Source: a virus. From it: a DNA stretch of 64,000 nucleotides. The translations under genes and the position numbers were made by a program. Position 1 is the first letter of the stretch; each line of letters starts with the position of its first letter. The stretch is taken from the IMG/VR virus record IMGVR_UViG_3300019757_000003, positions 50,271 through 114,270 of that record. One strand, given 5' to 3'. Below the pieces are notes generated by a model. That model worked only from the letters and a program-made list of their open reading frames with translations, was not told where the DNA came from and searched no databases. Of the stretch, positions 31,703 through 41,500 are shown in pieces.

Positions 31703-31896
31703 AAGCTCTTATAGAGTCAATAATATTAGTTATACTAGTCTTATGGTTTATGAAGAGCATAGTTGATGCTTTACATTTTAGAAAGATAGATAAGTTACAT
31801 AAAGAAGGTACACTGCCAGATTCTATGTATAGTTATGGAATGGAGGTAGATATGAAAACAGGTGAATCAAAAGGTACTAGAGTACCAAATTATTAA
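31696..31896 (+). CDS. Small membrane protein (66 aa)
   Basis: ATG 31696 after AAAGGACTAGA. One N-terminal transmembrane helix (LIESIILVILVLWFMKSIV), then a basic-to-polar cytoplasmic tail. Unknown role. Confidence 0.55.
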   Translation: MLEALIESIILVILVLWFMKSIVDALHFRKIDKLHKEGTLPDSMYSYGMEVDMKTGESKGTRVPNY

Positions 31897-31912
31897 ATAT
31901 AAAGGAATACAG

Positions 31913-32119
31913 ATGACAAGAGAGAACGCATTAAAAGATTTCAAACAAGGTGTAAAAGGAGATAAGATCATAAAAACTATATACAATGATATTGATACTA
32001 GAGTTTGTGAAAACTGCCAATTCAGTAGAAGAAGTGGAGGTACAAGTTTTGAATGCTCCAAGTTTGTAAATTGGTACTTACCACTATCTTTTGGTTGTAC
32101 AGAGTTTGTAAGAGACTAA
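31913..32119 (+). CDS. Small Cys-rich protein (68 aa)
   Basis: ATG 31913 follows AAAGGAATACAG; an earlier in-frame start (31862) lacks such a site. Four cysteines (VCENCQFS, FECSKF, FGCTEF) are spaced like a metal-binding knuckle or Fe-S site. Similar short Cys4 proteins occur in other phages without known function. Confidence 0.55.
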   Translation: MTRENALKDFKQGVKGDKIIKTIYNDIDTRVCENCQFSRRSGGTSFECSKFVNWYLPLSFGCTEFVRD

Positions 32120-32145
32120 TTAAGACAAAATATAAAGGAAGATAA

Positions 32146-32415
32146 ATGACAAGAGAAGACGGTCACATAACTACTAAACATATCTGTCTACAATGTAATA
32201 GAGTAGAGTCTCATGAGTTTAAATGTTGTGAAGAATCTTATAAACTAGATAGAAGAGTTAGAGTACCTAAGAAGAGAGCTAGTAGAGCTAGATGGAAAGA
32301 ATTTTATACCTACTTATCTAAATTTAATTCAAGACTATTAGAGAAACATCCACATTTAATAATTAAATACAACCTAGATAAGACTCTTAAATGGGATAAT
32401 ACTAACTATGGTTAG
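32146..32415 (+). CDS. Small basic zinc-finger-like protein (89 aa)
   Basis: ATG 32146 after AAGGAAGATAA. N-terminal HICLQCNRVE and FKCCEES suggest a CxxC...CC knuckle, followed by an Arg/Lys-rich stretch (RRVRVPKKRASRARWK) fit for nucleic-acid binding. Inference only. Confidence 0.5.
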   Translation: MTREDGHITTKHICLQCNRVESHEFKCCEESYKLDRRVRVPKKRASRARWKEFYTYLSKFNSRLLEKHPHLIIKYNLDKTLKWDNTNYG

Positions 32416-32466
32416 AATACAACAAAAGCAGAACAAATGCTAATAGAATTTCCGAGGAGGAAGTAG

Positions 32467-32853
32467 ATGAGACCAATAGAATTTAGAGTATGGGATATAG
32501 CAAATGAGGCAATGGATTACAGAAAACCTCAACATAGTAGTTTGACCAATAGTTTTAACTATAGGTCAGAAAACCCTATAATGCAATACACTGGACTTAA
32601 AGATAAAAAGGGTACTAAGATATTTGAAGGTGACATAGTTAAACTTCAAGATTTCTCTTCCTATGAAGAAGTCTACTATAAAGGCACTATAGACTATATA
32701 CAAAGTCATTTTTCTTTTAAATACTCAAACATAAAACCATCTAAAAGATTAGGTTTAGGCACATTTTATCCTGATGGTGAGCAGAACATAGCTGTAGAGT
32801 TAGAAGTAGTAGGAAATATCTATGAACATCCAGAATTATTGGAGATTAAATGA
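32467..32853 (+). CDS. YopX-family protein
   Basis: A 128-residue protein with the YopX layout: RPIEFRVWD at the N-terminus, IMQYTGLKDKKGTKIFEGDIV in the middle, and GNIYEHPELL at the C-terminus. The family is common in phages; its function is not known. ATG 32467 after CGAGGAGGAAGTAG, the strongest ribosome site in this stretch. Confidence 0.8.
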   Translation: MRPIEFRVWDIANEAMDYRKPQHSSLTNSFNYRSENPIMQYTGLKDKKGTKIFEGDIVKLQDFSSYEEVYYKGTIDYIQSHFSFKYSNIKPSKRLGLGTFYPDGEQNIAVELEVVGNIYEHPELLEIK

Positions 32854-32915
32854 ACGAAGAAACTAGGGAATATCAAATATATTGGTACTTAAAGGAGTTA
32901 GAAGATGAAGAATAA
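32850..32915 (+). CDS. 21-residue peptide
   Basis: ATG 32850 overlaps the YopX stop (ATGA) and encodes MNEETREYQIYWYLKELE... ending DEE. It contains the ribosome site (AAAGGAG) of the next gene and overlaps its start, so it may serve for translational coupling. Confidence 0.35.
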   Translation: MNEETREYQIYWYLKELEDEE

Positions 32916-33276
32916 ACAATTAAGAGATTTAGGTATAAATACAGGAGTAGTATGTACTAGTAAAAAACAAGTAAGATCTCTTCTGTCTAAAAAGAATTAC
33001 AAACGTGTTAAGGATTGGATACAACCAATACTTGAGCAAGATAATACTATAGCAGTTTTTAGGACAACTAGTATTTTCTGTGAATCTAAGGTGGTAGGGA
33101 TAGCCTCACCTAAGTACTACGAGTATAGTACCACCAACTATAATCCAAATTATAAGAGTGCTAAGGAAGAATGCCTACTAAGAAGGCTTAGAAAGTCATT
33201 TACAGTAACTCTACCAAATGAACAGAGAAAATTAGAGAACGATTGGTCCAAAAGGCAACGGAAAGGTTTAGAATGA
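32905..33276 (+). CDS. Hypothetical basic protein (123 aa)
   Basis: ATG 32905 after AAAGGAGTTAGAAG. Lysine/arginine-rich, with short beta segments (TIAVFRTTSIFCESKVVG) and a basic C-terminal helix (LRRLRKSF). No family recognised; could bind nucleic acid. Confidence 0.5.
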   Translation: MKNKQLRDLGINTGVVCTSKKQVRSLLSKKNYKRVKDWIQPILEQDNTIAVFRTTSIFCESKVVGIASPKYYEYSTTNYNPNYKSAKEECLLRRLRKSFTVTLPNEQRKLENDWSKRQRKGLE

Positions 33277-33752
33277 AAAATAAAGACAGTTGTAAGCTAT
33301 GTAGGTATAATAGAGAACTAGGAGTCTACATAAGATTAGACTACATGACGGGTATTGACTTATATGGTAGAACTAAAGAAGATGTAAAAGAAGGTATTTG
33401 TACACATAACATTAAAAGGAAACAAATGAAAGCAACAGCATATAGCTATTTAAAAGCTAAATATGGTAAAAAGATAGTTAAAAAGGTATTTAAAATACTA
33501 GAATTAGATAAGAGTAGACCAATGCCTACAGAGAATGTGAGAGGTAGTGGCAATACTACAGTAGCCGTACTAGAAGCCTGGCTGCACAAGTACACAACAA
33601 AAAGACGCACACTATTTATTGGCAGACATGAACCAGAGAACTATAAATCTAATAGCTTAGATTTTATGATGTTTGAAAGAGTTAGTGGTCAATGGGTATT
33701 TGAGCAGTTGTATAAAGACTTATCTGAAGAGTTAGACAATGAGCTTACTTAG
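33273..33752 (+). CDS. Hypothetical protein (159 aa), N-terminal Cys pair
   Basis: ATG 33273 overlaps the upstream stop (ATGA); an in-frame TTG at 33243 is less likely. DSCKLCRYN and a later GICTHN may bind a metal. A central basic helix (YLKAKYGKKIVKKVFK) and PTENVRGSGNTTVAVLEAWL follow. Not recognised. Confidence 0.5.
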   Translation: MKNKDSCKLCRYNRELGVYIRLDYMTGIDLYGRTKEDVKEGICTHNIKRKQMKATAYSYLKAKYGKKIVKKVFKILELDKSRPMPTENVRGSGNTTVAVLEAWLHKYTTKRRTLFIGRHEPENYKSNSLDFMMFERVSGQWVFEQLYKDLSEELDNELT

Positions 33753-34299
33753 AAATAGCATAGTTACTCCAGATGGAACAGAATTAACCTCTAAGAGTAG
33801 ACATCACTTCAATCAATACAAAGATAAGAATGGTAATACTTATGCTGTTGATGGAGGTCTGGAGTACCTTAAAAGAGTATGTGATGTACATGACTATAAA
33901 GAGACAAACTTACAAAGTTGTATGCGTATAGAAAAGCTTAGAGAAGAATTAACTTGGAGCAGTTACGGTAAAGATGGTACAGAACCTCTAAAACTTACTA
34001 AGTTTAAAGATTTATCTACTAACCATATCAATAATATAGTAAAAACTCAATACCATAGTAAGTATGTTAAAGTACTTATTAGAGAGTTAGAGTATAGAGA
34101 TAAGAACAACTTACATCTATACGAGTACAATGTTAAAGCTAAAGATTGTGTAGAAGAGTTCTATTTCTTAAATGAAGTATTCCTAGGTAGAAGTAGAGAA
34201 CAAGCTATTTACAAGGCATTTAAACATTGGAAATTAAGAGATTACAAGACATACTTTGAGTTTAAGAGAGATATGTCTTGTGTAAGAGTAGAAGAATAA
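33739..34299 (+). CDS. Conserved phage protein of unknown function (186 aa)
   Basis: Contains GTELTSKSRHHFNQYKDKNG and YAVDGGLEYLKRV, a recurring phage signature (LTSKHRHDF...D.NG..Y.VDGG..Y.RR) with no known function, followed by basic helical regions. Last rightward gene before the convergent hairpin. Confidence 0.6.
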   Translation: MSLLRNSIVTPDGTELTSKSRHHFNQYKDKNGNTYAVDGGLEYLKRVCDVHDYKETNLQSCMRIEKLREELTWSSYGKDGTEPLKLTKFKDLSTNHINNIVKTQYHSKYVKVLIRELEYRDKNNLHLYEYNVKAKDCVEEFYFLNEVFLGRSREQAIYKAFKHWKLRDYKTYFEFKRDMSCVRVEE

Positions 34300-34325
34300 C
34301 AAGGAAGAGTTAGACTCTTACCTTG
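34300..34325. terminator. Bidirectional hairpin between convergent gene blocks
   Basis: CAAGG-AAGAGT pairs with ACTCTT-(A)-CCTTG: 11 bp with one bulged A and a 3-nt loop TAG. It sits 1 nt after the last rightward stop and 5 nt before the last leftward stop (34330), the expected place of a shared terminator. No long T-run on either side. Confidence 0.7.
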
Positions 34326-34329
34326 AGTC

Positions 34330-35202
34330 TCATACTCCCATCTGGGTAAATAAATTATTCATTGAGTTAGCTGTAAATTTTTTACCATTACGTTCTCCAA
34401 CCCATCCACCAGAAGCAGACTTGTAATATGTCCAGTCATCCTTAGGTTGTGGTACATTAGATGGATCATATATATTAGGCACAATAGGTGTGTTACCTTG
34501 AACTACAGGACTAACAGTATTAGCATTGTTTGGTGTGTAAGTTTGATGATTTCCTCCGAATCTGGATTTCCAGTGATTTAGGTAGTCTTGAACTGTACCG
34601 TTACCTCCAGGTATATTACTTCTAATATTCTTCATATTTACATTACCTCCACTAAGTATAGCTTTAGCACCACCTAACCCCTGGTTGTGAGCTAACCAAA
34701 GGTTCATATTAGTAGGTTTATACCCTGCTTTAATTAGTCCTGCTCTATTATCAGCAGTAAACCTCTTAATCATATCCTCTTGTCCCTTAGGAGTTCTAGC
34801 ATACTCTTTAGTAATACCCATTTTTTTAATCATATCAGCTTCAGTGCTAGGTATAAACTGGTACTTACCATAAGCTCCAGAGGATTTATTATAAGCATCA
34901 TACTTACCTTTAGATTCCACATTAGCTAATTGCTTGAAATACTCATCTGTGTTTACATTTGTAGGTACTCCAGTGCCAGTTGGAGTGTTTGCAGGATTAG
35001 GTACTTGTCCTGGCACAACATTGGGTTGGGTTAAACCTCGATTAAAATTTAAAGACATATTACTTTGAGGAGTAAGACCTTGAGAGTAGATTGGGACAGG
35101 TGTTCTAGTAGGTTTAGGTGTAGATACACCTTGAACACCAAGGATTTTAGCTAGTGCACCTTGTTGGTTTTCTCTAGACATATTTCGTTGTGGTTGTAAC
35201 AT
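34330..35202 (-). CDS. Lytic transglycosylase-like virion protein
   Basis: A 290-residue protein. A low-complexity Pro/Thr/Asn-rich N-terminal ~90 residues precede an SLT/lysozyme-like domain: LANVESKGKYDA supplies the likely catalytic Glu, followed by GAYGKYQFIPSTEADMI and LWLAHNQGLGGAKAIL. The C-terminus has another small domain (WTYYKSASGGWVGERNGKKF). It probably opens peptidoglycan during genome entry. It lies just downstream of the virion polymerase genes. ATG 35202 with TTGGAG upstream is chosen over TTG 35220. Confidence 0.7.
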   Translation of the reverse strand: MLQPQRNMSRENQQGALAKILGVQGVSTPKPTRTPVPIYSQGLTPQSNMSLNFNRGLTQPNVVPGQVPNPANTPTGTGVPTNVNTDEYFKQLANVESKGKYDAYNKSSGAYGKYQFIPSTEADMIKKMGITKEYARTPKGQEDMIKRFTADNRAGLIKAGYKPTNMNLWLAHNQGLGGAKAILSGGNVNMKNIRSNIPGGNGTVQDYLNHWKSRFGGNHQTYTPNNANTVSPVVQGNTPIVPNIYDPSNVPQPKDDWTYYKSASGGWVGERNGKKFTANSMNNLFTQMGV

Positions 35203-35231
35203 ATGACTCCAATATAACAAATTTTAAAGAT

Positions 35232-35260
35232 ATTATAACATAAAAAATACGATTTTAAGC
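35232..35260 (-). promoter_or_regulatory. Leftward extended -10 promoter
   Basis: On the minus strand TGTTATAAT, an extended -10 (TGnTATAAT), lies 30 nt before the transglycosylase start. The -35 position (17 bp upstream) is GCTTAA, a poor match, so activity rests on the extended -10. Confidence 0.5.
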
Positions 35261-35342
35261 GTTGACTTAATTAGATAACAACCAACAAACAAGGAGGATA
35301 CACAGAATAAACAAAACAAATAAAACACAAGGGTCAAAATAT

Positions 35343-35558
35343 ATGACAAACAGACGACAGACTTTCTTCAACTATACAGAAGAAGAAATTGAAGCCGAAG
35401 TAATGGCACAAGAGATACATAGAGAAGAACTAGCAAAGTATGACGAATACCGTTTAGAGGTAGACCAAGCAATGCAAGATGCTCACTATGAGAAACAAGA
35501 AGAGTACAGAATGTACCAAGAATTAGATAGAATTAGTAGATTAAAGAACCTCTACTAA
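35343..35558 (+). CDS. Rightward small charged protein inside the late block
   Basis: A 71-residue, highly charged helical protein (YTEEEIEAEVMAQEIHREEL) opposite to its neighbours, ending directly at the stop of the 984-aa gene. ATG 35343 has a weak AGGG site. A strong AAGGAGG at 35291-35297 is followed 9 nt later by an in-frame ATA (35307), which would add 12 residues. Possibly expressed early, before late transcription. Function unknown. Confidence 0.5.
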   Translation: MTNRRQTFFNYTEEEIEAEVMAQEIHREELAKYDEYRLEVDQAMQDAHYEKQEEYRMYQELDRISRLKNLY

Positions 35559-38513
35559 CTAACCAAACACCTGCCAAGGAGCAACCATATTAGGATTCCA
35601 AGGATCAAATTGAGTACTATCTCTCATACCTATTAGAGAATTACCTATATGAGCATTACCATAGTTAGTAAGTTCATTCATACCAACATAAGTAGCTCCA
35701 CCAGTAACAGCTTTAGTATAAGCTAATGACCATAACATCTTCTGTATTCTAAGAAGGAAATGTGGAAACATAAACAAACCTAGAGACTTCCATTGTTCAA
35801 TTTGTTCAGGTAAAGCATCTCTATAATCAATAAATGAACCATGAACAATCTCAGTAGCAATATCACTCATTTCTTGGGGACTTAAATTAGGTTTAGATTG
35901 CGACATTTGGTCTATTAAATGTTTATAGAGAGTCCACTTACCAATCAAATCCACCATAGTAGTAACAGCACCACCATACCTAACTAGCTCAGATTGACCA
36001 GGAGAAGCTAAGATTTCACTAATCAATTTTTGATGTTGTTTAGTATCTTTAATAGCATTAAACTTCTGGCTAAGTCTGGTAAGTTCAGATTTGAGAGTAC
36101 CATTACTAGTTACTTTAGAATCAGCATAAGTAAGTATAGAAGCTAGAGACAGTCCAGTATTGGACATAGAATCCATTATTTTTACAACTGAAGGATAATC
36201 ATCGACTTTACTAAGGAATCCATCTAAACGTCTCTGAAGACCTTCATTAGCTTCTCTATCTCCAATTAACATTTGAGTAGATAAAGTTTGATTGAAACCG
36301 TTATCCTCAGCTACTTTAAATGGGTGTACTTCAATAGTAGCGTCTACTTCATCTAGCTGAGACTTTAGAGTCTTATAAGTAGAGTCAGCTTCATCAGTAC
36401 CTTTCACCATCATACTTAACATAATTTGTTTCTGTCTTAATTGGCTAAACTCCTTATGATACCTGACAGCTTCTTTACCATACTTAGCTGCACTAGTAAG
36501 AGGTACTTGATGAATAGCTAGAATACTACCAGTAGATATAGCATCCATCATAATTTTGGTAGGATTTACTATAGCCCAATGAACAGCTTCCATAGTAACT
36601 AAATCTCGGAGTAGTTGTTCTACTTTATGAGCATATCTATTCTTATTATTAAATAGAGGTTTATTAGAATAGCCAAGCATCTGAGTCTTTAAGTCTCTGT
36701 GAACCATAGTAGCATACCTAGGTAGCTCAAGAACACTAGTAGCATTACCAAAGTTCTTATCTTTAAGAGTTCTGCCTTTATTAGTAGTAGACATATAATG
36801 TTTCTTAATCAAAGGGTAGTCTTTAATATCTAACAATGAATCAGCACTAAAGTCAAAGTTAAGGAACATAGGACTAATACCCTTTGCTAAACCTTTCTCA
36901 ACCTTATCTGCTTCAGTAGGCAAATAGACCTTAGTGGTTTGATTATCTATAATGTGTTTAATTGTAGACATAGTTTGTAGTATCTCTTCATTATGAGCAT
37001 AAGACCTATGTAATACACTAGGAGTTTCATTATCTACTTCCATCTTATCCAACATCTTCTGAGTCAATCTGAGAACGTACCGAGGTACTTTGTCATAATG
37101 TCTCACTTCGACATTGTTGGACTTCAAATCAAACTTATACTCTAAATACTGTTCATGAGATAAATGGATACCATCATCAGGAATAGTAGTATTAGATATG
37201 ATACCAGCAGTCTGACCAAAATCAGTTCTCTCTCTAATAGCTACACCAATTTGACCTTTACTATACTCTTTGATAATAGTCCATTTGTCTTCAGGTTTAA
37301 GCTTATCCACATCAGCTTGAGATAGTAAAGGTATCTTATCATAGTTCTTTTTAAAGTGTACACTTCTACCTGTTTTATTATCTAACTTATACATAGACTT
37401 ACCTCTTAAATCTACATCAATTTGACTTCCTACAGCAGAAGTAGCTTGAGATAACATAAGAAATTCATTATAAGAACCTTTAGATTTACTATCTTTCTTA
37501 AATTTAGATAAAGTATCTAATTGTTCCTTACCACCTAATTTTAATTGATGTAAAGCTACTATCTTCATAAAGTCTTGTAAATACTTACCACCAAGGTTAC
37601 TATAAACAAATCGTTCATTAACACCAGTGTCCACAATATCTGCCAAGTCTCTAGTATGGTAAAACTTAGCTAAATCTTCAGCAGACTTACCTATACCTAC
37701 CTCTATCATCTTAGTATTGGCTATACCAGATTGACTTACAAGCTCTTTAATCTGCTCATCTATAGCAGACATAGGGTCAGAACTACTTAAGGCTTTATCT
37801 AGATTCTCTTGGTCTATTAAATGAATATGTGAAAAATTGAATAAAGAAGAAATATGGTCTAGTTGTTTCTTAGTGTAGTCTTTAGTAACTTCTCTGAATA
37901 GTCGTTTAGACTTAGTGAGCATCTCTATATCTATTTCATTCCTAGCCCTAGAAGCTTTAGTTTTATCTGACAGATAAGTGCTAATTTGTTTATAGTCAAT
38001 ACCAGTCTTGAGCTTCATATATATCAAGAGTTCATTAATAAGTTCACTAGGAGTTTCTCTATCTTTAAGAGCATTTACTGCTTTGTGATAGATACCCTCA
38101 GCATTACTCATCTTATTCTTATGGAAGTCTTGAACCCAATTACTATTAACTACACCTAAAGCAGAGTTAGAAATACCTTTACCAACTCCTTTAGTCAAAT
38201 CACTACCTATAATAGCTTTAATAGGAGTAATAATACCTAAAGATATAGCTGACCTAGTAAGACTATTAGCTGTCTCAAATATACCATTAACAGGAGCTAT
38301 ATACGGAGGTTTTTGACCTTTGTACATAACATGAGATAGAGACCTATCTAAATCTGTTTTAGGTTTATTAGCCTCAGCTAGTACCTCATCATATAGTAGA
38401 TTTACTTGTTTAGTGACCTCAGAAGAAGATAACTTAGGATTATCCTTCTTTAGTTGTTTACTCATTATTTCTAGCAGTTTAACCTTATCTACATCTTTTA
38501 TACTACAGCTCAT
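35559..38513 (-). CDS. vRNAP-linked large virion protein (possible detached C-terminal domain)
   Basis: A 984-residue protein immediately downstream of the virion RNA polymerase. Its ATG (38513) overlaps the polymerase stop as TAATG, with GAAGGA 8 nt upstream, so the two are translated in tandem. Mostly helical, with hydrophobic stretches (LTRSAISLGIITPIKAIIG, LVTMEAVHWAIVNPTKIMM) and a C-terminal FMFPHFLLRIQKMLWSLAY. N4 vRNAP is about 3500 residues and its last third is outside the polymerase core. Here 2664 plus 984 gives 3648, so this may be that part made as a separate protein. It should be packaged and perhaps injected. Homology is inferred from position and size. Confidence 0.6.
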   Translation of the reverse strand: MSCSIKDVDKVKLLEIMSKQLKKDNPKLSSSEVTKQVNLLYDEVLAEANKPKTDLDRSLSHVMYKGQKPPYIAPVNGIFETANSLTRSAISLGIITPIKAIIGSDLTKGVGKGISNSALGVVNSNWVQDFHKNKMSNAEGIYHKAVNALKDRETPSELINELLIYMKLKTGIDYKQISTYLSDKTKASRARNEIDIEMLTKSKRLFREVTKDYTKKQLDHISSLFNFSHIHLIDQENLDKALSSSDPMSAIDEQIKELVSQSGIANTKMIEVGIGKSAEDLAKFYHTRDLADIVDTGVNERFVYSNLGGKYLQDFMKIVALHQLKLGGKEQLDTLSKFKKDSKSKGSYNEFLMLSQATSAVGSQIDVDLRGKSMYKLDNKTGRSVHFKKNYDKIPLLSQADVDKLKPEDKWTIIKEYSKGQIGVAIRERTDFGQTAGIISNTTIPDDGIHLSHEQYLEYKFDLKSNNVEVRHYDKVPRYVLRLTQKMLDKMEVDNETPSVLHRSYAHNEEILQTMSTIKHIIDNQTTKVYLPTEADKVEKGLAKGISPMFLNFDFSADSLLDIKDYPLIKKHYMSTTNKGRTLKDKNFGNATSVLELPRYATMVHRDLKTQMLGYSNKPLFNNKNRYAHKVEQLLRDLVTMEAVHWAIVNPTKIMMDAISTGSILAIHQVPLTSAAKYGKEAVRYHKEFSQLRQKQIMLSMMVKGTDEADSTYKTLKSQLDEVDATIEVHPFKVAEDNGFNQTLSTQMLIGDREANEGLQRRLDGFLSKVDDYPSVVKIMDSMSNTGLSLASILTYADSKVTSNGTLKSELTRLSQKFNAIKDTKQHQKLISEILASPGQSELVRYGGAVTTMVDLIGKWTLYKHLIDQMSQSKPNLSPQEMSDIATEIVHGSFIDYRDALPEQIEQWKSLGLFMFPHFLLRIQKMLWSLAYTKAVTGGATYVGMNELTNYGNAHIGNSLIGMRDSTQFDPWNPNMVAPWQVFG

Positions 38514-41500
38514 TACTCGCATCCTTCTTGTACATTTTTAATAGTAGTATACAATATTTCTTTAGTGTTCTTGGTTTGTATAGTACCTAAAGACTCTTGT
38601 TCTTGTTGGTTATCAGGTTTAGGCTTACCACCTTCTTTACTAGATTCAAATATAATATTCTCAAGAGACCTATTAAATACTTCAACAGTAATATTAGACA
38701 ACTCTTTACCTGTAATAGCTTTATAAGCACTACTAAGAATATCTTTGATAGACTTCATAAGATGTTTAACCATTCTATCAGAGAAGATACCAAGACTAGA
38801 CTCAGTTTCTTGAGTAGTTGCATTATTACTTAGATAATCCCTAAACTCTTGGTTACTCCTATATATAGCTACAAACTCAGACATAGCAGCAACTCTTTTG
38901 GAGTCATCTTCACCATTACCAAGTTCTCGATGTATGTACTCAAATCTATCATGCAAAGACTGACCTAGTATATCCCCATCTGCTGTAGTTCCTTTAGTAT
39001 CGTCTAATATGTCAGGTAATTTATTCTTAAACTTAACAAAAACACTAGATAGTACTTTAAAAGCATTACTTTGCTTAGTAGACTCCATAAAAAATTGGTT
39101 TCTAATATACTCAGCTGTAACACTATGTTGTACCTCATGGTCAATATACTTTAAGAAACTCTTAGTATCTGAAAAGGTAATATCATTGCCTACAAATATC
39201 TGCTCATCATTAGGATTAAACTTAAAAGCTTTTCCAGAGACTAAACTGTTATCTGAATTTAAAGCACTCTTAATGTTCTCAATGTAAACCTTAGTCTCTT
39301 CATCAGTATCCTCAATACTATTAAGAAAATCAGTACCCTCACTAACTTTTAGAGCTTTATCTTTCGACTTTAGAGCTTGTTGAAAATCATATATAAATGA
39401 ATTCGTATCCTTTTTAACAACCTCACCAAAGTTATTAACAATACTAGATAATTGGGCTATACTAGTAGTGTCTTTGTCAGCAAATCTCTCAGCCATAGTA
39501 TCTTGAGACACTTCTGTAGGCTTATTAGGATTGTACTTACCATCTGTGTTAGTTATCTTATTATACTCATGAAAACCTTGAGATACATCAATTACTTTAA
39601 AGTCTTGTTTACTGTACTCCTCAGAAGTGTTCTTAAGAACTAAGTCAATATTATTAGCTAAATCATAGCCTACAAGAGGTACATTAGTAACAGTCTCATC
39701 CAAGTCTTTAGCTTCTTTGTTCAGAGAAGTCATAAAATCATCAATAGCTTTAGAAGACTTTACTTGACCTCTAGTCATGCCTTTAAGGACAGTACCATCA
39801 GGACTAGTGTAGTCATACCCTATTTGACCCTTTAGTGACTCAGATGTCTCCAATTCTTTATGAGAAGGGCTACCATCATTATCCCTTTTAAGAGCAAGTT
39901 CATATGTAAACTCATTACTAGGTAATAAGGTTAAAGTCTTATCCTCTCCTACTTGCTTACCATCTTTATAGATAGAAGCTGTTAAACTAGTAATTTCCTT
40001 AGTTTTAAGAGACTTACCTGAGGTAGTAGAACTCATTACAATATAAGGTTCACCACTAGCAACTAAAGACTTTAACTCTTTATAATGTTGAGGAGAATTT
40101 TCGTACTTCTTCTTAGGTACAACAGACTTTATATCAGGAGCAAAAGAAACTACTGCTTTACGTTGTTCCTTTTGAATTCTCTCAAGAGCCTCAGATTTAG
40201 AATCCTTATCTTTACTAGCATCACTCTGTTTACCAAAATCCCGTTTCTTATATACTTTATAATTAGTAGTATCGATAGGTCCACTAGGCATCTCAGACTC
40301 TGAAGGTAATTTACCGAATATAGAGAAATCCTTATTAGCTCTCAACTCTTCAATCTTAGCTTCTTTACTTGCTAATCTCTTATCTTTATTGATAGTAATA
40401 TTTTTAATAGCTTTTTCTAGTTTACCAACCTCACTACTACCTTCGTTAATCTCCTTAACTTGCTCTAAAGTATACTCAAGTTCTATCTCCATTTCACTAA
40501 GTATGTCATAGTATTGGGCAACATCTAAAGTAGCTTCATGATAAAACTCTTTGTACTTTAAAAGAAACTCAGGAGAACCTTTAACAGCATCATGAATAGC
40601 AATAGAACCTAAACCTTTGTATATACCTTTATCTTTAAAGTACTTAAAAGTTCTCTTAAAAGCAATAAGAAGTATAGCACTATCAATAGCATGTAAAGCT
40701 ACAACAGAAGCAGAGTTCTTGTTAACATTAGACATTAACTTAGTAGGTACTACTCCAGCATCTTCAGCTATTTTAGTCATATCTTGTTCAGTAAGCATTA
40801 ACTTCTCTATTGAAAAGTTAGTATCGGGATCAATATCTCCTAGAACTTCTTCAGTAGCTTTTAGGGTTACATCTAAAGGGTTTCTCATAGATATTATATG
40901 ATTTACACCAGAGCTCCTAAGAAATGATCTAGCACTTGTAAGAACCTCATATGCCTTATCTATAGTACCTTGTACAGCATTCAAGTCAGCATTAATGTTT
41001 TTAAGACCATCACTAAAGATAGTACCAAAGTTTGCACCAACTTTGCTAGAAACCATCTTAAATGAAGCATTTGTATCTTTAACATCTTCTAATTTAATAT
41101 CTAAACTCTTAAAAACAGCTTCTGCATTAGCTTTATCAGTACCTGAACCTTTAAGATAAGCTTTCATCAAATCTATACCTATTTCTTTACCAAGACCTGC
41201 AATTAGAGACTTAATCTTTTGACCATAGGAGTTCGTCATAACTGGATACTTAGCAGTGTCCCTAATCTTTCTCTTATGATCAGGGTTGTTTATATCAAAT
41301 TCACCATCACCTTCAACATTAGCAATAAATTTAAGAATAGCTGAAGTGGCTTTATTCTTCTTTTTGATGGTAGTGTCGTTAAGATCAAGAGAGTTACGCT
41401 TATCAATAATGTTCATTACTTCTTTAATAAGAGCTAAATAAGCATCCCCACCACCTAAAGTAAGTTCATCTAGTTTATCAGACAACCTAGTAGGTCTATC

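Noticed and set aside
34300-34325. N4-type hairpin promoter (6-bp stem, 3-nt loop TAG)
   Set aside because: It lies between converging gene ends with no gene downstream on either strand; a terminator fits better.
35262-35285. Rightward TTGACT promoter for the 71-aa gene
   Set aside because: No -10 box at acceptable spacing (16-18 bp).
38505-38525. Programmed frameshift joining the two large virion proteins
   Set aside because: No slippery heptamer seen; a standard TAATG junction with GAAGGA explains separate initiation.
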